NCBI RefSeq assembly: GCF_001704295.1
Contig: NZ_CP012334.1
Span: 3,546,084-3,610,083 of the forward strand
From: Bordetella sp. H567
Lineage (GTDB): Bacteria; Pseudomonadota; Gammaproteobacteria; Burkholderiales; Burkholderiaceae_B
DNA: 64,000 nucleotides
Direction of reading: 5' to 3'
Under the pieces are notes generated by a model, which saw only the letters and a list, made by a program, of their open reading frames with translations, did not search any database and was not told the DNA's origin. This document shows, piece after piece, positions 27,381 through 37,159 of this stretch. Numbering within the stretch: the first letter of the stretch is position 1; each line of letters starts with the position of its first letter. A program made the translations under genes and the position numbers.

Positions 27381-30113
27381 ATGGCCAAGCTCACCACGAC
27401 AGGCATGGCCATGCGTACAGAAACCTCCGTCACCGTCTACCGCAAGGATTACCAGCCCTATCCGTTCGATATACCGGAGGTCGCGCTGGAGTTCGACCTG
27501 CACCCGGAAGCCACCACCGTGACCTCGCGCCTGACGGTACGTCGGCGCACACCCGATGATGCCGCGCCGCTGAGGCTGGACGGCAGCGACCTGGAACTTG
27601 TTTCGGTGTCGGTGGACGGCCGCGTCCTGGATGCCGGTGAATACGCGCTGGACGAACATGCGTTGACGCTGCTCCACCTGGGCCCCAGCGCATCGATACA
27701 GATCGTCAGCCGATGCCGTCCCGCAGCGAATTCCACGCTGATGGGCCTATATGTATCGGGTGGCAATTTCTTTACCCAATGCGAGGCGGAAGGCTTTCGC
27801 CGCATTACCTGGTTCGCGGACCGCCCGGACGTCATGTCACGGTATCGCGTCACGCTACGCGCGCCGACGGATTATCCGGTGCTGCTCAGCAACGGCAATT
27901 TGCTGGAGCACCGCCCCCTTCCCGACGGCCGCGCGCAAGCCGTGTGGGAGGACCCCTTCCCCAAGCCCTGCTACCTGTTCGCCCTGGTCGCGGGGCGCCT
28001 GACGCACCGGGAGACCCGGGTGAATACCGCCTCCGGGCGCCAGGTTCTCCTGCAGGTCTATAGCGACCCTGGAGCCGAATCCAAGACGGAATGGGCGCTG
28101 GAATCCCTGGTGCGTTCGCTGCGCTGGGACGAAAGCCGGTTCGGGCTGGAACTGGACCTGGACCGTTTCATGGTGGTCGCCGTGCGCGATTTCAATATGG
28201 GCGCCATGGAAAACAAGGGCTTGAACATATTCAACGCCGCCTACGTACTGGCAGACGCCGATACGGCCACCGACGCGAACTACGAAGCCATCGAGGCGGT
28301 CATCGGGCACGAGTACTTCCATAATTGGACCGGCAACCGGGTAACGTGCCGCGATTGGTTCCAACTGAGCCTGAAAGAAGGCCTGACGGTATTCCGCGAC
28401 CAGGAATTCAGCGCCGACATGATGGCCCGGGGACTGGACGCGCATGCAGCCGCCAGCGCGCGCGCCGTCAAGCGCATCGATGACGTCGTTACGCTGCGGG
28501 CCGCGCAGTTTCCGGAAGACGCTGGGCCGATGGCCCATCCGATCCGGCCGGAAAGCTACCAGGAAATCGGCAATTTCTATACGGCGACCGTTTACGAAAA
28601 AGGCGCCGAGGTCATCCGGATGCAGCACACCCTGTTGGGCGAAGCGGGATTCCGCGCCGGCATGGACGAGTATTTCCGCCGCCATGACGGGCAGGCCGTG
28701 ACCTGCGACGATTTCGTCGCGGCCATGGAGTCGGTGTATACCCGGCAGCATCCGGGTCGCGATCTGCAGGTATTCCGCCGCTGGTACCGCCAGGCGGGAA
28801 CGCCCCGCGTCACGGTGGAATTGCATTACGACGCGGCCGCCCGCCGCTGTACCGTCACGCTGGCACAGCGCTGCGCGCCGGTGGGCGTCGAAAAAGCCCA
28901 TCCCAATCCCGAGGGCAAACAGCCTTTTCATATCCCTTTCGCGCTAGGCCTGCTGGACCGCGACGGCCGGCCCGTCACGCTACGGTTCGATGGCCAGCAA
29001 ACGGCGACAGCCCTGCTGGAGCTCACCCAGGAACGCCAACAGTGGGTATTCGACGATGTTCCCACTCAACCCATCCCTTCCCTGCTGCGGGGATTTTCCG
29101 CGCCGGTCATCGTCGAATACCCATGGAGCGACGAAGAGCTGGCGCTGCTGTCGGCCCACGATACGGATCCCTTCGCGCGCTGGGAAGCAGGGCAGGAACT
29201 GGCTACCCGCGAGATCCTCGGCCTGACCGCGGCGCGGCAGGCAGGCGCCGAAATGAAAGCCGGTGACGGCTTCATCGCCGCGTGGCGCGCCTTGCTGGAA
29301 GATCCAGACCTGGATGCCGCCTATCGGGCACGCGCCCTCTCCTTGCCTTCCGAAAAAACCCTTGCCGAACGCATGGCGGCGATAGACCCGCCATCCCTGG
29401 CCTTTGCGCGCGATTTCCTGCGCGCTCAAATCGGGCGGCAATTGGCCGGTCTGTGGCGCAAAGCCTTCACCGATAGCCAGACGCCGGGGCCTTATACCCC
29501 CGCGCCGGAGCCGGCCGGCAAACGCGCCTTGAAGAATATGGCATTGACCCACCTCATGGCGGGAGGCGATGCCGAAGCCGCAAAATGGGCGTTGGACCAA
29601 TATGAAGGCGCCGGCAACATGACCGATCGGCTGGGTGCATTGACGGCACTGGTCAACCACGGCGAAGAGGATGTCGCCACGCGTGCCCTGAGCCACTTCT
29701 ACGAGCAATGGCAGCATGATCCCCTGGTCATCGACAAATGGTTTGCGCTGCAAGCGACGGCGCGCTCCACCACCGTGGAAACCGTGCGGGGGCTGATGGC
29801 GCATCCCGCCTTCACGCTGCGCAATCCCAACCGCGCGCGCGCCCTGGTGTTCCAGTTCTGCCTGAACAACGCGCGAGGGCTGCATGGCGGCAATGGCGCC
29901 GGCTATGTCTTCTGGGAAGAACAGGTGCTGGCGCTCGATGCCCTGAACCCGGAAATCGCCGCGCGCCTGGCGCGCGCCATGGATAACTGGTCACGCTTCG
30001 TTCCCTCGCTACGGGCGCCCATGCGCGCGGCGATCGAACGGGTGCGCAACCACCCCGGCTTATCGCGCAATGTCATGGAAATCGTATCCAAGGCGCTGGA
30101 ATTGGCCGCCTGA
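27381..30113 (+). CDS. pepN: Aminopeptidase N
   Basis: A 910-aa M1-family zinc metallopeptidase that removes N-terminal residues from peptides in the cytoplasm. The exopeptidase motif GAMENKGLNIFN (about residue 274) and zinc motif HEYFHNWTGNR (about 312) are intact, and the length is that of E. coli PepN with its DUF3458 C-terminal domains. The start is uncertain: ATGs at 27381, 27405 and 27411 all lack a strong ribosome binding site. fbp follows 25 bp downstream and may share the transcript. Confidence 0.96.
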   Translation: MAKLTTTGMAMRTETSVTVYRKDYQPYPFDIPEVALEFDLHPEATTVTSRLTVRRRTPDDAAPLRLDGSDLELVSVSVDGRVLDAGEYALDEHALTLLHLGPSASIQIVSRCRPAANSTLMGLYVSGGNFFTQCEAEGFRRITWFADRPDVMSRYRVTLRAPTDYPVLLSNGNLLEHRPLPDGRAQAVWEDPFPKPCYLFALVAGRLTHRETRVNTASGRQVLLQVYSDPGAESKTEWALESLVRSLRWDESRFGLELDLDRFMVVAVRDFNMGAMENKGLNIFNAAYVLADADTATDANYEAIEAVIGHEYFHNWTGNRVTCRDWFQLSLKEGLTVFRDQEFSADMMARGLDAHAAASARAVKRIDDVVTLRAAQFPEDAGPMAHPIRPESYQEIGNFYTATVYEKGAEVIRMQHTLLGEAGFRAGMDEYFRRHDGQAVTCDDFVAAMESVYTRQHPGRDLQVFRRWYRQAGTPRVTVELHYDAAARRCTVTLAQRCAPVGVEKAHPNPEGKQPFHIPFALGLLDRDGRPVTLRFDGQQTATALLELTQERQQWVFDDVPTQPIPSLLRGFSAPVIVEYPWSDEELALLSAHDTDPFARWEAGQELATREILGLTAARQAGAEMKAGDGFIAAWRALLEDPDLDAAYRARALSLPSEKTLAERMAAIDPPSLAFARDFLRAQIGRQLAGLWRKAFTDSQTPGPYTPAPEPAGKRALKNMALTHLMAGGDAEAAKWALDQYEGAGNMTDRLGALTALVNHGEEDVATRALSHFYEQWQHDPLVIDKWFALQATARSTTVETVRGLMAHPAFTLRNPNRARALVFQFCLNNARGLHGGNGAGYVFWEEQVLALDALNPEIAARLARAMDNWSRFVPSLRAPMRAAIERVRNHPGLSRNVMEIVSKALELAA

Positions 30114-30138
30114 GAATTATCTGCTCTAGGAGAATCCT

Positions 30139-31167
30139 TTGAAACGCAAAACCCTAACCCAGTACCTGGTCGAGCAGCAGCGCGAGGCCCAGGCCGTCGG
30201 CCCGGAGGTGCGCCTGCTTATCGAAGTGGTGGCGCGCGCCTGCAAGGCAATCAGCCACGCCGTCAGCAAGGGCGCGCTGGGCGGCGTGCTGGGCAGCCTG
30301 GACTCGGAAAACGTGCAGGGCGAAGTCCAGAAAAAGCTGGATGTCATGTCCAACGAAATCCTGCTGGAAGCCAATGAATGGGGCGGCCATCTCGCCGCCA
30401 TGGCGTCGGAGGAAATGGAAACCATTCACCTGATTCCCAACCGCTATCCCAAGGGCGAATACCTGCTGCTGTTCGATCCCCTGGACGGTTCCTCCAATAT
30501 CGACGTCAACGTTTCGATCGGCACGATTTTTTCGGTATTGCATGCGCCGCATGAAGTGCACGGCCAGTCCGTCACGGAAAATGACTTCCTGCAATGCGGC
30601 AAGCAGCAGGTAGCGGCCGGTTATGCCGTCTACGGGCCGCAAAGCATGCTGGTGTTGACCGTGGGCAATGGGGTGGTCGGCTTTACCCTGGACCGTGAAA
30701 TGGGATCCTGGGTGCTGACACATGAAAACATGCAGATCCCGGCGGACACCAAGGAATTTGCCATCAACATGTCGAACATGCGCCATTGGGCACCCCCGGT
30801 AAAGCGCTATATCGACGATTGCCTGGCCGGCAAGACGGGACCGCGCGGCAAGGATTTCAATATGCGCTGGGTCGCTTCCATGGTGGCCGACGTACATCGC
30901 ATCCTGACGCGCGGCGGCATCTTCATGTACCCCTGGGACGCACGTGAACCGTCCAAACCCGGCAAGCTGCGCCTGATGTACGAAGCCAATCCGATGAGCT
31001 TCATCGTTGAACAGGCGGGCGGTGCGTCGATCAATGGCACGCAGCGCATCCTGGATATCGAACCGACCCAGCTGCATGAGCGCGTCAGCGTCATATTGGG
31101 ATCGCGCAATGAAGTGGAAACCGTGGCGCGCTACCATCGCGAGCACGAGGCCCAGACGACCCGGTAG
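30139..31167 (+). CDS. fbp: Fructose-1,6-bisphosphatase class I
   Basis: A 342-aa gluconeogenic phosphatase that converts fructose-1,6-bisphosphate to fructose-6-phosphate. The metal-binding signature [14 protein letters not shown] is near residue 112. The start codon is TTG: AGGAG at 30128-30132 lies six bases before it, and the encoded [13 protein letters not shown] is the normal N-terminus of the family. A strong terminator follows. Confidence 0.96.
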   Translation: MKRKTLTQYLVEQQREAQAVGPEVRLLIEVVARACKAISHAVSKGALGGVLGSLDSENVQGEVQKKLDVMSNEILLEANEWGGHLAAMASEEMETIHLIPNRYPKGEYLLLFDPLDGSSNIDVNVSIGTIFSVLHAPHEVHGQSVTENDFLQCGKQQVAAGYAVYGPQSMLVLTVGNGVVGFTLDREMGSWVLTHENMQIPADTKEFAINMSNMRHWAPPVKRYIDDCLAGKTGPRGKDFNMRWVASMVADVHRILTRGGIFMYPWDAREPSKPGKLRLMYEANPMSFIVEQAGGASINGTQRILDIEPTQLHERVSVILGSRNEVETVARYHREHEAQTTR

Positions 31168-31183
31168 ACGAAGAATCCAGCCA

Positions 31184-31217
31184 AATGAAAACCGGCGCAT
31201 TTGCGCCGGTTTTCATT
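31184..31217. terminator. Bidirectional terminator between fbp and a convergent gene
   Basis: A perfect 16-bp inverted repeat (31184-31199 with 31202-31217) and a tiny loop, with A4 before and T4 after the GC core. It lies between convergent genes. Confidence 0.88.
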
Positions 31218-31236
31218 GGCGGGCACGTGGACGCGG

Positions 31237-31452
31237 CTATTTCACCTGCTGGATCGATTTCACGTCATCCTTGTTGATCTGCATATCGCGGCCGTTGTCC
31301 TCGTATTGGTACATGCCGGACTTCTTGTCGTACTTGGGCGTGTCCGGGGTCACGATCTGCGAACCGTCTCGGGTAGTTACGACGGAAGGCGAAGAGCATC
31401 CGGCCAGGGCGGCGATAGCGGCCAAGGACATCGCGGTCAACTTGAGAGTCAT
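31237..31452 (-). CDS. YgdI/YgdR-family small lipoprotein
   Basis: A 71-aa protein with a signal ending in LAGC (lipobox) and a mature domain containing VVTTRDGSQIVTPDTPKY and the C-terminal INKDDVKSIQQV typical of the YgdI/YgdR SH3-like fold (DUF903). AAGGAG precedes the ATG at five bases; the frame upstream of it has no start signal. Envelope location; function unknown. Confidence 0.88.
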   Translation of the reverse strand: MTLKLTAMSLAAIAALAGCSSPSVVTTRDGSQIVTPDTPKYDKKSGMYQYEDNGRDMQINKDDVKSIQQVK

Positions 31453-31602
31453 GTCATCTCCTTGCGTAAAGGACATGTCCAATGTATCGAAGGACCTGCA
31501 TGCGAGCGGTGACGGGATGTCGGCAAAATGCGAGTATCTGTTAACGGGGCCAAAGCACGTTTCACCGGCTTACGGTCGCCCTTCAACGTAAAAAACTTCG
31601 TT

Positions 31603-31657
31603 CCCGGTGGACAATCGCGCCACCGGGATATAAAAGGCCGCCTCGGGGGCGGCCTTT
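31603..31657 (-). terminator. Tandem hairpins after the quinone reductase gene
   Basis: Two inverted repeats: a 10-bp stem (31633-31642 with 31648-31657), ending in TTTT on the minus strand, lies directly after the gene ending at 31683. An 8-bp stem (31603-31610 with 31620-31627) follows. The first is the likely terminator. Confidence 0.65.
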
Positions 31658-31682
31658 GTTGCCTGCGCCGCGGACTCGCGGT

Positions 31683-32675
31683 TCAATTATCCAGCGTCAA
31701 TATGGTCGCACCGGTGGTTTTGCGCGATGCCAGCGCCGTTTGCGCCTCTCCCGCCTGGTCCAGCGGATAACGCTGATCGATGCGCATGCGGATTTTCTTT
31801 TTCAGGACCAGATCGAACAGCTCGTCAGAGGCGGCTTTCAGCTTTGCCGGCGTATTGACGTGTATGCCCAGCGACGGCCGAGTGAGATACAGGCAGCCCT
31901 TCTGGTTCAGGATACCCACATTGACACCGGTGACCGGGCCGGACGCATTTCCGAAACTTACCATCAGGCCGCGCGGCTCGATGCAGTCCAGCGAAATCTC
32001 CCAGGTGTCCTTGCCGACGCCGTCGTAGACGACGGGCACCTTTTTGCCGCCGGTCAATTCCAGCACACGTTCGACCACGTTTTCACGCGAATAGTCGATG
32101 GTCTGCCACGCGCCGTGTTCACGCGCGAGTTCGGCCTTCTCAGGGCTGGAGACCGTGCCGATAAGCTTTACTCCCAGTGCCCTGGCCCACTGGCACGCAA
32201 TCAGGCCCACGCCGCCGGCGGCCGCATGAAAAAGAATGGTTTCGTGCCCCTGCAGGCGATACGTCTGGCGGAACAGATATTGCACCGTCAGGCCCTTGAG
32301 CATCATGGCCGCGGCCTCGTCGAAGCCGATGCCCTTGGGCAGCTGGACCACATTGGCCGCCGGCACATTGCGCATCTCGGCGTAGGCGCCCAGCGGGCTC
32401 TGTCCATAAGCGACGCGGTCGCCCTTCCTGATATGCGTGACTTCGCTCCCCACCGCTTCGACGATGCCCGCCGCTTCAAACCCCAAGCCATGCGGAAGCG
32501 GGTGGGGATACAGGCCGGTGCGGTAATAGATGTCGATGAAATTCAAGCCGGCCGCATGCTGGCGCACCGTCACTTCGTTCGGACCCGGCGGGGGCACCTC
32601 CACGTCCACCAACTTAAGGACTTCCGGGCCGCCATGGGCCTCCAGTTGGATTGCCTTGACTGTGTTGTTGGCCAT
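31683..32675 (-). CDS. qor: NADPH:quinone reductase
   Basis: A 330-aa zinc-independent medium-chain dehydrogenase/reductase. The conserved QHAAGLNFIDIYYRTGLYP, the NADPH-binding AAAGGVGLIACQWARALG (about residue 150) and PLGAYAEM match E. coli QorA. It reduces quinones by one electron. AAGGAG precedes the ATG. Terminator hairpins follow. Confidence 0.93.
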   Translation of the reverse strand: MANNTVKAIQLEAHGGPEVLKLVDVEVPPPGPNEVTVRQHAAGLNFIDIYYRTGLYPHPLPHGLGFEAAGIVEAVGSEVTHIRKGDRVAYGQSPLGAYAEMRNVPAANVVQLPKGIGFDEAAAMMLKGLTVQYLFRQTYRLQGHETILFHAAAGGVGLIACQWARALGVKLIGTVSSPEKAELAREHGAWQTIDYSRENVVERVLELTGGKKVPVVYDGVGKDTWEISLDCIEPRGLMVSFGNASGPVTGVNVGILNQKGCLYLTRPSLGIHVNTPAKLKAASDELFDLVLKKKIRMRIDQRYPLDQAGEAQTALASRKTTGATILTLDN

Positions 32676-32755
32676 ACAACGCTCCTTGTTATGCGTTCGT
32701 CGCGGATAAGAGGGATAGGTGGATCAAAGACATTCCAGGTGCGCGGACACCCGGC

Positions 32756-33709
32756 TTACTTTCGTTTCGCCAGGGCCGACGTGGGCGCCGTCAGGACGAA
32801 AACGCCCGCCAGCACGAAAGCCGTGCCGGCCAGCTGCCATGCCGTCACGGGTTCGCCCAGGAACCAGTACGCCAGGAAAAGGACCGACACCGGCCCGAGC
32901 ATACCCAGCTGCGCGGCCAGCGGCGGACCGATGCGGGACACCGCGCTCATAATCATGAACACCGGCAAGACGGTATTGACCGTGGCATGAATCAGCGACA
33001 AGCCATAAAAGCCCGCCGGCTGGATCAGCATGGACGGCGGATGCATCACGAAAAACTGCACCAGGCAGGCGATGCTGGACACCGACATCGCATAGGCGGT
33101 CAACCGCATGGCGCCTACCCGCTTCACGAGTTCGCCCGAGCCGATCAGATACAAGGCATAGGTGAATGCCGAAGCGAAGACGAAGGCCGAACCCAGCAGC
33201 ACCGCGCCGCCGCCCGTTTGCGACATATCGTGCGCGAACACAAGCACGACGCCAAGATAGGAAAGCAACAGCGCCAGCCATTGGCGCGGCGCGATGGGGC
33301 GCTTCAGCCAGAACGCGGTGATCAGGAGTACCAGCGTCGGCGCGAGGAAAAGGATCAGGCGCTCCAGTCCGACGCTGATATAACGCAGCCCCAGAAAATC
33401 GAGGAAGCTCGAGAGGTAATAGCCGATGAGCCCGAGCAGCACAAGCTTGATGCATTCCGTGCGGGTCAGCACCGGTATCTCCCCACGATCGGCGCGGCAT
33501 GATTGCCGCCACCCGATGAAGGCAAAGAACGGCAGCGAAAACAGCATGCGAAAGGCAATCAATGTTACGGCATCCACCTCATATTCGTAGGTGAACTTGA
33601 CGACGATGGCCTTGCCGGAAAACAGGATGGCGCCCAGGGCGGCCAGGCAAAAGCCGACGGCACGGCTGGAAAAAAGCGCGGCGGCCGGTGTGGCAACGGA
33701 GGAATTCAT
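32756..33709 (-). CDS. EamA/DMT-family transporter
   Basis: A 317-aa inner-membrane protein with ten predicted helices in two EamA repeats (first at about residues 20-150, second at about 165-300). The C-terminal GMLGPVSVLFLAYWFLGEPVT is typical of the drug/metabolite superfamily. Substrate unknown. ATG at 33709 is the only start that gives a normal N-terminus. The upstream gap to marR holds the MarR operator, which may also influence this gene. Confidence 0.85.
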   Translation of the reverse strand: MNSSVATPAAALFSSRAVGFCLAALGAILFSGKAIVVKFTYEYEVDAVTLIAFRMLFSLPFFAFIGWRQSCRADRGEIPVLTRTECIKLVLLGLIGYYLSSFLDFLGLRYISVGLERLILFLAPTLVLLITAFWLKRPIAPRQWLALLLSYLGVVLVFAHDMSQTGGGAVLLGSAFVFASAFTYALYLIGSGELVKRVGAMRLTAYAMSVSSIACLVQFFVMHPPSMLIQPAGFYGLSLIHATVNTVLPVFMIMSAVSRIGPPLAAQLGMLGPVSVLFLAYWFLGEPVTAWQLAGTAFVLAGVFVLTAPTSALAKRK

Positions 33710-33838
33710 GGCGGCGATTTTATGTTCCGCGTGCGTGTCTGTGCACGGTCTTTCTGACGTGCGTGTCCCGGCACGGCCCCCGGGCGCGGGGGACACAGGC
33801 GCCGTGGGCGCCCAACCGCGCGAGGCCGCAGCAAGCGC

Positions 33839-33867
33839 TTGACAATAGCTGCCTAGGCAGCTAATAT
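33839..33867 (+). promoter_or_regulatory. marR promoter with overlapping 18-bp operator
   Basis: TTGACA (33839-33844), 17 bp, TAATAT (33862-33867): close to the sigma70 consensus. The perfect palindrome TAGCTGCCTAGGCAGCTA occupies 33847-33864, covering the spacer and the first half of the -10 box. Transcription would begin near 33874, at or just before the ATG at 33875, so the mRNA may be leaderless. Confidence 0.75.
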
Positions 33868-33874
33868 TCAAGCC

Positions 33875-34375
33875 ATGAACGACGAACCTATTGCCACGTC
33901 AGGCGAATCACCGCCTTACCGCTGCGACCGCAGCCGCGTCGAGGACAACCCCGGTTACCTCATCCGCCTGGTGTTCAATTCGCTCAATCGGGCACTGGAC
34001 CAGGAAATGGCGCCGCTGGGCCTGACGGCGACACAATGGCGTCCCGTCGCGATGGTGGCCCTGGGCCGTGCGGATACGGCCGCGGAACTGGCCCGGCTGA
34101 ACGAAGTGGATACCGGCGCGATGACGCGTACGCTGGACCGCCTGGAAGCGAAGAAACTGCTTCGCCGCAAGCGCAGCGACCAGGATCGCCGTGTCGTCAA
34201 GATCGAACTCACGGAAGAAGGCCAGGCGATGGTGCGCGAGATCCCCGCGAATATCGCGCGCACGCTGAATCATTACCTGCGCGGGTTTTCCGAAGAGGAA
34301 GTGGACCTGCTCACCCACTTTATGCGTCGCATGCTGGCCAACGGTTCGGCGCCCGTGCCGCCAGCCAAAGGTTGA
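33875..34375 (+). CDS. MarR-family transcriptional regulator
   Basis: A 166-aa regulator with a winged helix-turn-helix (about residues 60-125) showing DTGAMTRTLDRLEAKKLLRRKRSDQDRRVVKIELTEEG in pieces characteristic of MarR/EmrR proteins. It is the first gene of an efflux operon, 134 bp before the outer-membrane factor gene. An 18-bp palindrome covers its own promoter and a related site precedes the next gene, so it is most likely a ligand-released repressor of itself and the pump. Inducer unknown. Confidence 0.92.
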   Translation: MNDEPIATSGESPPYRCDRSRVEDNPGYLIRLVFNSLNRALDQEMAPLGLTATQWRPVAMVALGRADTAAELARLNEVDTGAMTRTLDRLEAKKLLRRKRSDQDRRVVKIELTEEGQAMVREIPANIARTLNHYLRGFSEEEVDLLTHFMRRMLANGSAPVPPAKG

Positions 34376-34404
34376 GCAGGATTTCCTCCATTATTTCGCC
34401 CAGA

Positions 34405-34422
34405 TAGCTGCCTAGTCAATTA
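34405..34422 (+). promoter_or_regulatory. Second, imperfect MarR operator
   Basis: TAGCTGCCTAGTCAATTA has a left half identical to the perfect marR operator and a right half matching six of nine positions. It lies between marR and the outer-membrane factor gene, about 90 bp before its start. No clear promoter boxes are seen next to it. Confidence 0.6.
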
Positions 34423-34509
34423 GTAACGCGTCAACAAAATGACAGTACGCTTAACGCCGCCTTCCCACCCCGGAATGGTCTTCCCGCCTACCCTCCCCCG
34501 CTGATCCCT

Positions 34510-35949
34510 ATGAAACGCTTATCGACTTTGCTAATGGTGATCGCCTTGAGCGGTTGCGCATTCATGGAGAAAGGCCCCGCGCCCGTGCCCGAGATCACGG
34601 CGCAGAAGCTGGGCCTGACGGAACAGTCCGCAGCCTGGCCGACCACGCAATGGTGGGAGCGGTACGAAGATCCCCAACTGGACACCCTGGTCCAGGAAGC
34701 CCTGGCCAACAATCCCTCGATGACGGCAGCGCAGGCGCGGCTGGCGCAGGCCAATGCAGCCGTGGGCGGTGCGCGCGCGCCGCTGCTGCCCCGCGTGGAC
34801 GCCGACTACTCACTGCAGCGCGAGCATATATCGCGCACCTACATCTATCCCGAACCGCTCGCCGGTTCGACACAGACCGACAATCGCCTGGGACTGGATT
34901 TCAGCTACGAGCTGGACTTCTGGGGCAAGAACCGCTCCGCCTTGCAGGCCGCGCTGTCGCGCGAACAGGCCGCCCAGGCCGACAGGCAGGCGGCACGCAC
35001 GATGCTGTCGAGCGCCATGGTGCAAAGCTATCTGAATCTACAGAACGCTTTCGCGCAACGCACCGTCCTTCATCGCATCATCGCGCAGCGCGAAGAAAGC
35101 CTTTCCATTACGCGCCAGCGTTTCAACGCCGGCCTGGACACCCAGGTGGAGGTCAAGCAGGCGGACTCCCAGCTGGCTTCTGCGAAGGTCCAGCTGACGC
35201 AGATCGAGACGACCTTGGCACAATTGCGCAATCAGGTCGCGGCCCTGGCCGGGGCGGGCCCGGAACGCGGGCAAAGCCTGCAAGAGGCCAAGCTTACGGT
35301 GCCACCCGGCGGTATTCCCGCATCGATTCCCCTGGACCTGCTGGGCCACCGCGCCGACGTCGTCGCCGCGCGTTGGCGTGCCGAAGCCGCTCGCCGTACG
35401 ATCGACGTCGCCAAGGCGGATTTCTATCCCAACGTGAATATCACCGCCTTCATCGGCTTCCAGGCGCTGGGAACCAATAACTTGCTGCAGGCCGCCAGCC
35501 ACGCGGCGAATATCGGCCCGGCCATCTCGCTGCCGATTTTCCACGGCGGCGAATTGAACGCCAATCTGGCCGGCCGCCGCGCCGATACGGATCTCGCGGT
35601 ATCGGACTACAACCAAACCGTCCTGGACGCGGTGCGGCAGGTCGCCGACGCGCTGGACGCGCTGCGCCTGATCGGCCGTGAAACCGCCGAGCAGCGCCAG
35701 GCCCGCGAGTCCATCGACGCGGCCTACAACCTGGCCGTGGACCGCTACAAGGCGGGCCTGGGCAATTACCTGACCGTGCTGGTCGCGCAAAACGAAGTGC
35801 TGACGCAAGCGCGGCTGGAAACGGATCTGCAATTCCGAACCTACAAGCTGGATGCCGAATTGGCCAACGCATTGGGCGGCGGCTATGTCCCGGCGCCAGC
35901 GAACGCCGAACTCGCACAGAACCAGGGCAACTCGAACACCACCCATTGA
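34510..35949 (+). CDS. Outer-membrane efflux lipoprotein (NodT/OprM family)
   Basis: A 479-aa outer-membrane factor of a tripartite efflux pump. The N-terminal signal ends in the lipobox LSGC, and two TolC-type repeats follow (WWERYEDPQLDTLVQEAL..., then VAARWRAEAARRTIDVAKADFYPNVN). It forms the exit duct for the EmrA-EmrB pair encoded next, 16 bp downstream. The ribosome binding site is weak. Confidence 0.93.
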   Translation: MKRLSTLLMVIALSGCAFMEKGPAPVPEITAQKLGLTEQSAAWPTTQWWERYEDPQLDTLVQEALANNPSMTAAQARLAQANAAVGGARAPLLPRVDADYSLQREHISRTYIYPEPLAGSTQTDNRLGLDFSYELDFWGKNRSALQAALSREQAAQADRQAARTMLSSAMVQSYLNLQNAFAQRTVLHRIIAQREESLSITRQRFNAGLDTQVEVKQADSQLASAKVQLTQIETTLAQLRNQVAALAGAGPERGQSLQEAKLTVPPGGIPASIPLDLLGHRADVVAARWRAEAARRTIDVAKADFYPNVNITAFIGFQALGTNNLLQAASHAANIGPAISLPIFHGGELNANLAGRRADTDLAVSDYNQTVLDAVRQVADALDALRLIGRETAEQRQARESIDAAYNLAVDRYKAGLGNYLTVLVAQNEVLTQARLETDLQFRTYKLDAELANALGGGYVPAPANAELAQNQGNSNTTH

Positions 35950-35965
35950 AGAATCGGACGACGTC

Positions 35966-37159
35966 ATGAACGCTCCTCAAAGCTCCAATCCCAAACGCAA
36001 GCGCCTGATGCTGATCGCAACGGGTGTGTTCTTGCTGATCGCCATTGCGTACGGCGCATGGTGGTGGCTGGTCGGCTCGCATTTCGAGAGCACCGACGAC
36101 GCCTACGTCCACGGCAACCTGGTGCAGATCACGCCCCAGGTGCCCGGCACCGTGGTCGCCATCGAGGCCGACGACACGGAAACCATCCAGGCAGGCGCGC
36201 CGCTGGTGCGGCTGGATCCCGCGGATACCGACATCGCCCTGCAACAGGCCGAAGCCAAGCTGGCCCAGACAGTGCGCCAGGTGCGGACACTGTTCGTGCA
36301 GAACGATGCGCTGGCGGCTGACGTCGCGGTGCGCAAGGCCGACGTGGAACGGGCGCAGGCCGACTTGACGCGTGCGCGCAGCGACCTCGCGCGCCGCCAG
36401 ACGCTGGCCAAATCCGGGGGCGTGAGCGGCGAGGAAATCCTGCATGCGCAGACCACGCTGAAGTCCGCCGAATCCGGGCTTGCGCAGGCGCTGGCGTCGC
36501 TGGAGGCGTCCAAGGCCAAGCTGGCGACCAACCAGGCGCTGACGCACGGCACCAGCGTGGAGAACCATCCGGACGTGCGTGAGTCCGAAGCCGAATTGCG
36601 CAACGCCTGGCTGGCGCAGTCCCGCACGGTGCTGCCGGCGCCCGTGACCGGCATGGTGGCGCGGCGCAGCGTCCAGGTTGGCCAGCGCGTGGCGCCCGGC
36701 AACACGCTGATGAATGTCGTGCCGCTGGACCAGGTATGGGTGGAAGCCAACTTCAAGGAAGGCCAGCTGCGCCAGATGCGTGTGGGCCAGCCGGTGAAGC
36801 TGACGGCCGACCTGTATGGCGGCAGCGTGACCTACCACGGCAAGGTCGTGGGCCTGGATGCCGGCACCGGCAGCGCTTTCGCCCTGCTTCCCGCGCAGAA
36901 TGCCACCGGCAACTGGATCAAGGTGGTGCAGCGCGTGCCCGTGCGCATCGCGCTCGACCCGCAGGAACTGCAAGCCCATCCGCTGCGTATCGGCCTTTCC
37001 ATGGACGTCGAGGTGGACCTGAGCAAGCAGGAAGGCCCCGCCGTCACGCAGCAGGTGCAACGCGCCGAACCAGCGCTGGCCACTCGCGCGTTCGATCCCG
37101 ATCATCAGCAGGTCGACGCCATGATCCAGAAAATAGTGCAAGCGAACCTCGTGCAATGA
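35966..37159 (+). CDS. emrA: Periplasmic adaptor (membrane fusion) protein, EmrA type
   Basis: A 397-aa HlyD-family adaptor. One N-terminal membrane helix (about residues 13-33) is followed by ESTDDAYVHGNLVQITPQVPGTV, the barrel-sandwich/lipoyl start typical of EmrA, then a coiled-coil hairpin (about residues 95-205) and a beta-barrel. It connects EmrB to the outer-membrane factor. Its stop overlaps the emrB start (ATGA). Confidence 0.93.
   Translation: MNAPQSSNPKRKRLMLIATGVFLLIAIAYGAWWWLVGSHFESTDDAYVHGNLVQITPQVPGTVVAIEADDTETIQAGAPLVRLDPADTDIALQQAEAKLAQTVRQVRTLFVQNDALAADVAVRKADVERAQADLTRARSDLARRQTLAKSGGVSGEEILHAQTTLKSAESGLAQALASLEASKAKLATNQALTHGTSVENHPDVRESEAELRNAWLAQSRTVLPAPVTGMVARRSVQVGQRVAPGNTLMNVVPLDQVWVEANFKEGQLRQMRVGQPVKLTADLYGGSVTYHGKVVGLDAGTGSAFALLPAQNATGNWIKVVQRVPVRIALDPQELQAHPLRIGLSMDVEVDLSKQEGPAVTQQVQRAEPALATRAFDPDHQQVDAMIQKIVQANLVQ

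Noticed and set aside
30154-31200. A 348-residue minus-strand open frame opposite fbp
   Set aside because: Shadow of fbp; no motif.
35450-37156. A 568-residue minus-strand open frame opposite the outer-membrane factor and emrA
   Set aside because: Shadow frame in GC-rich DNA; both plus-strand genes are intact and recognised, and the translation has no domain.
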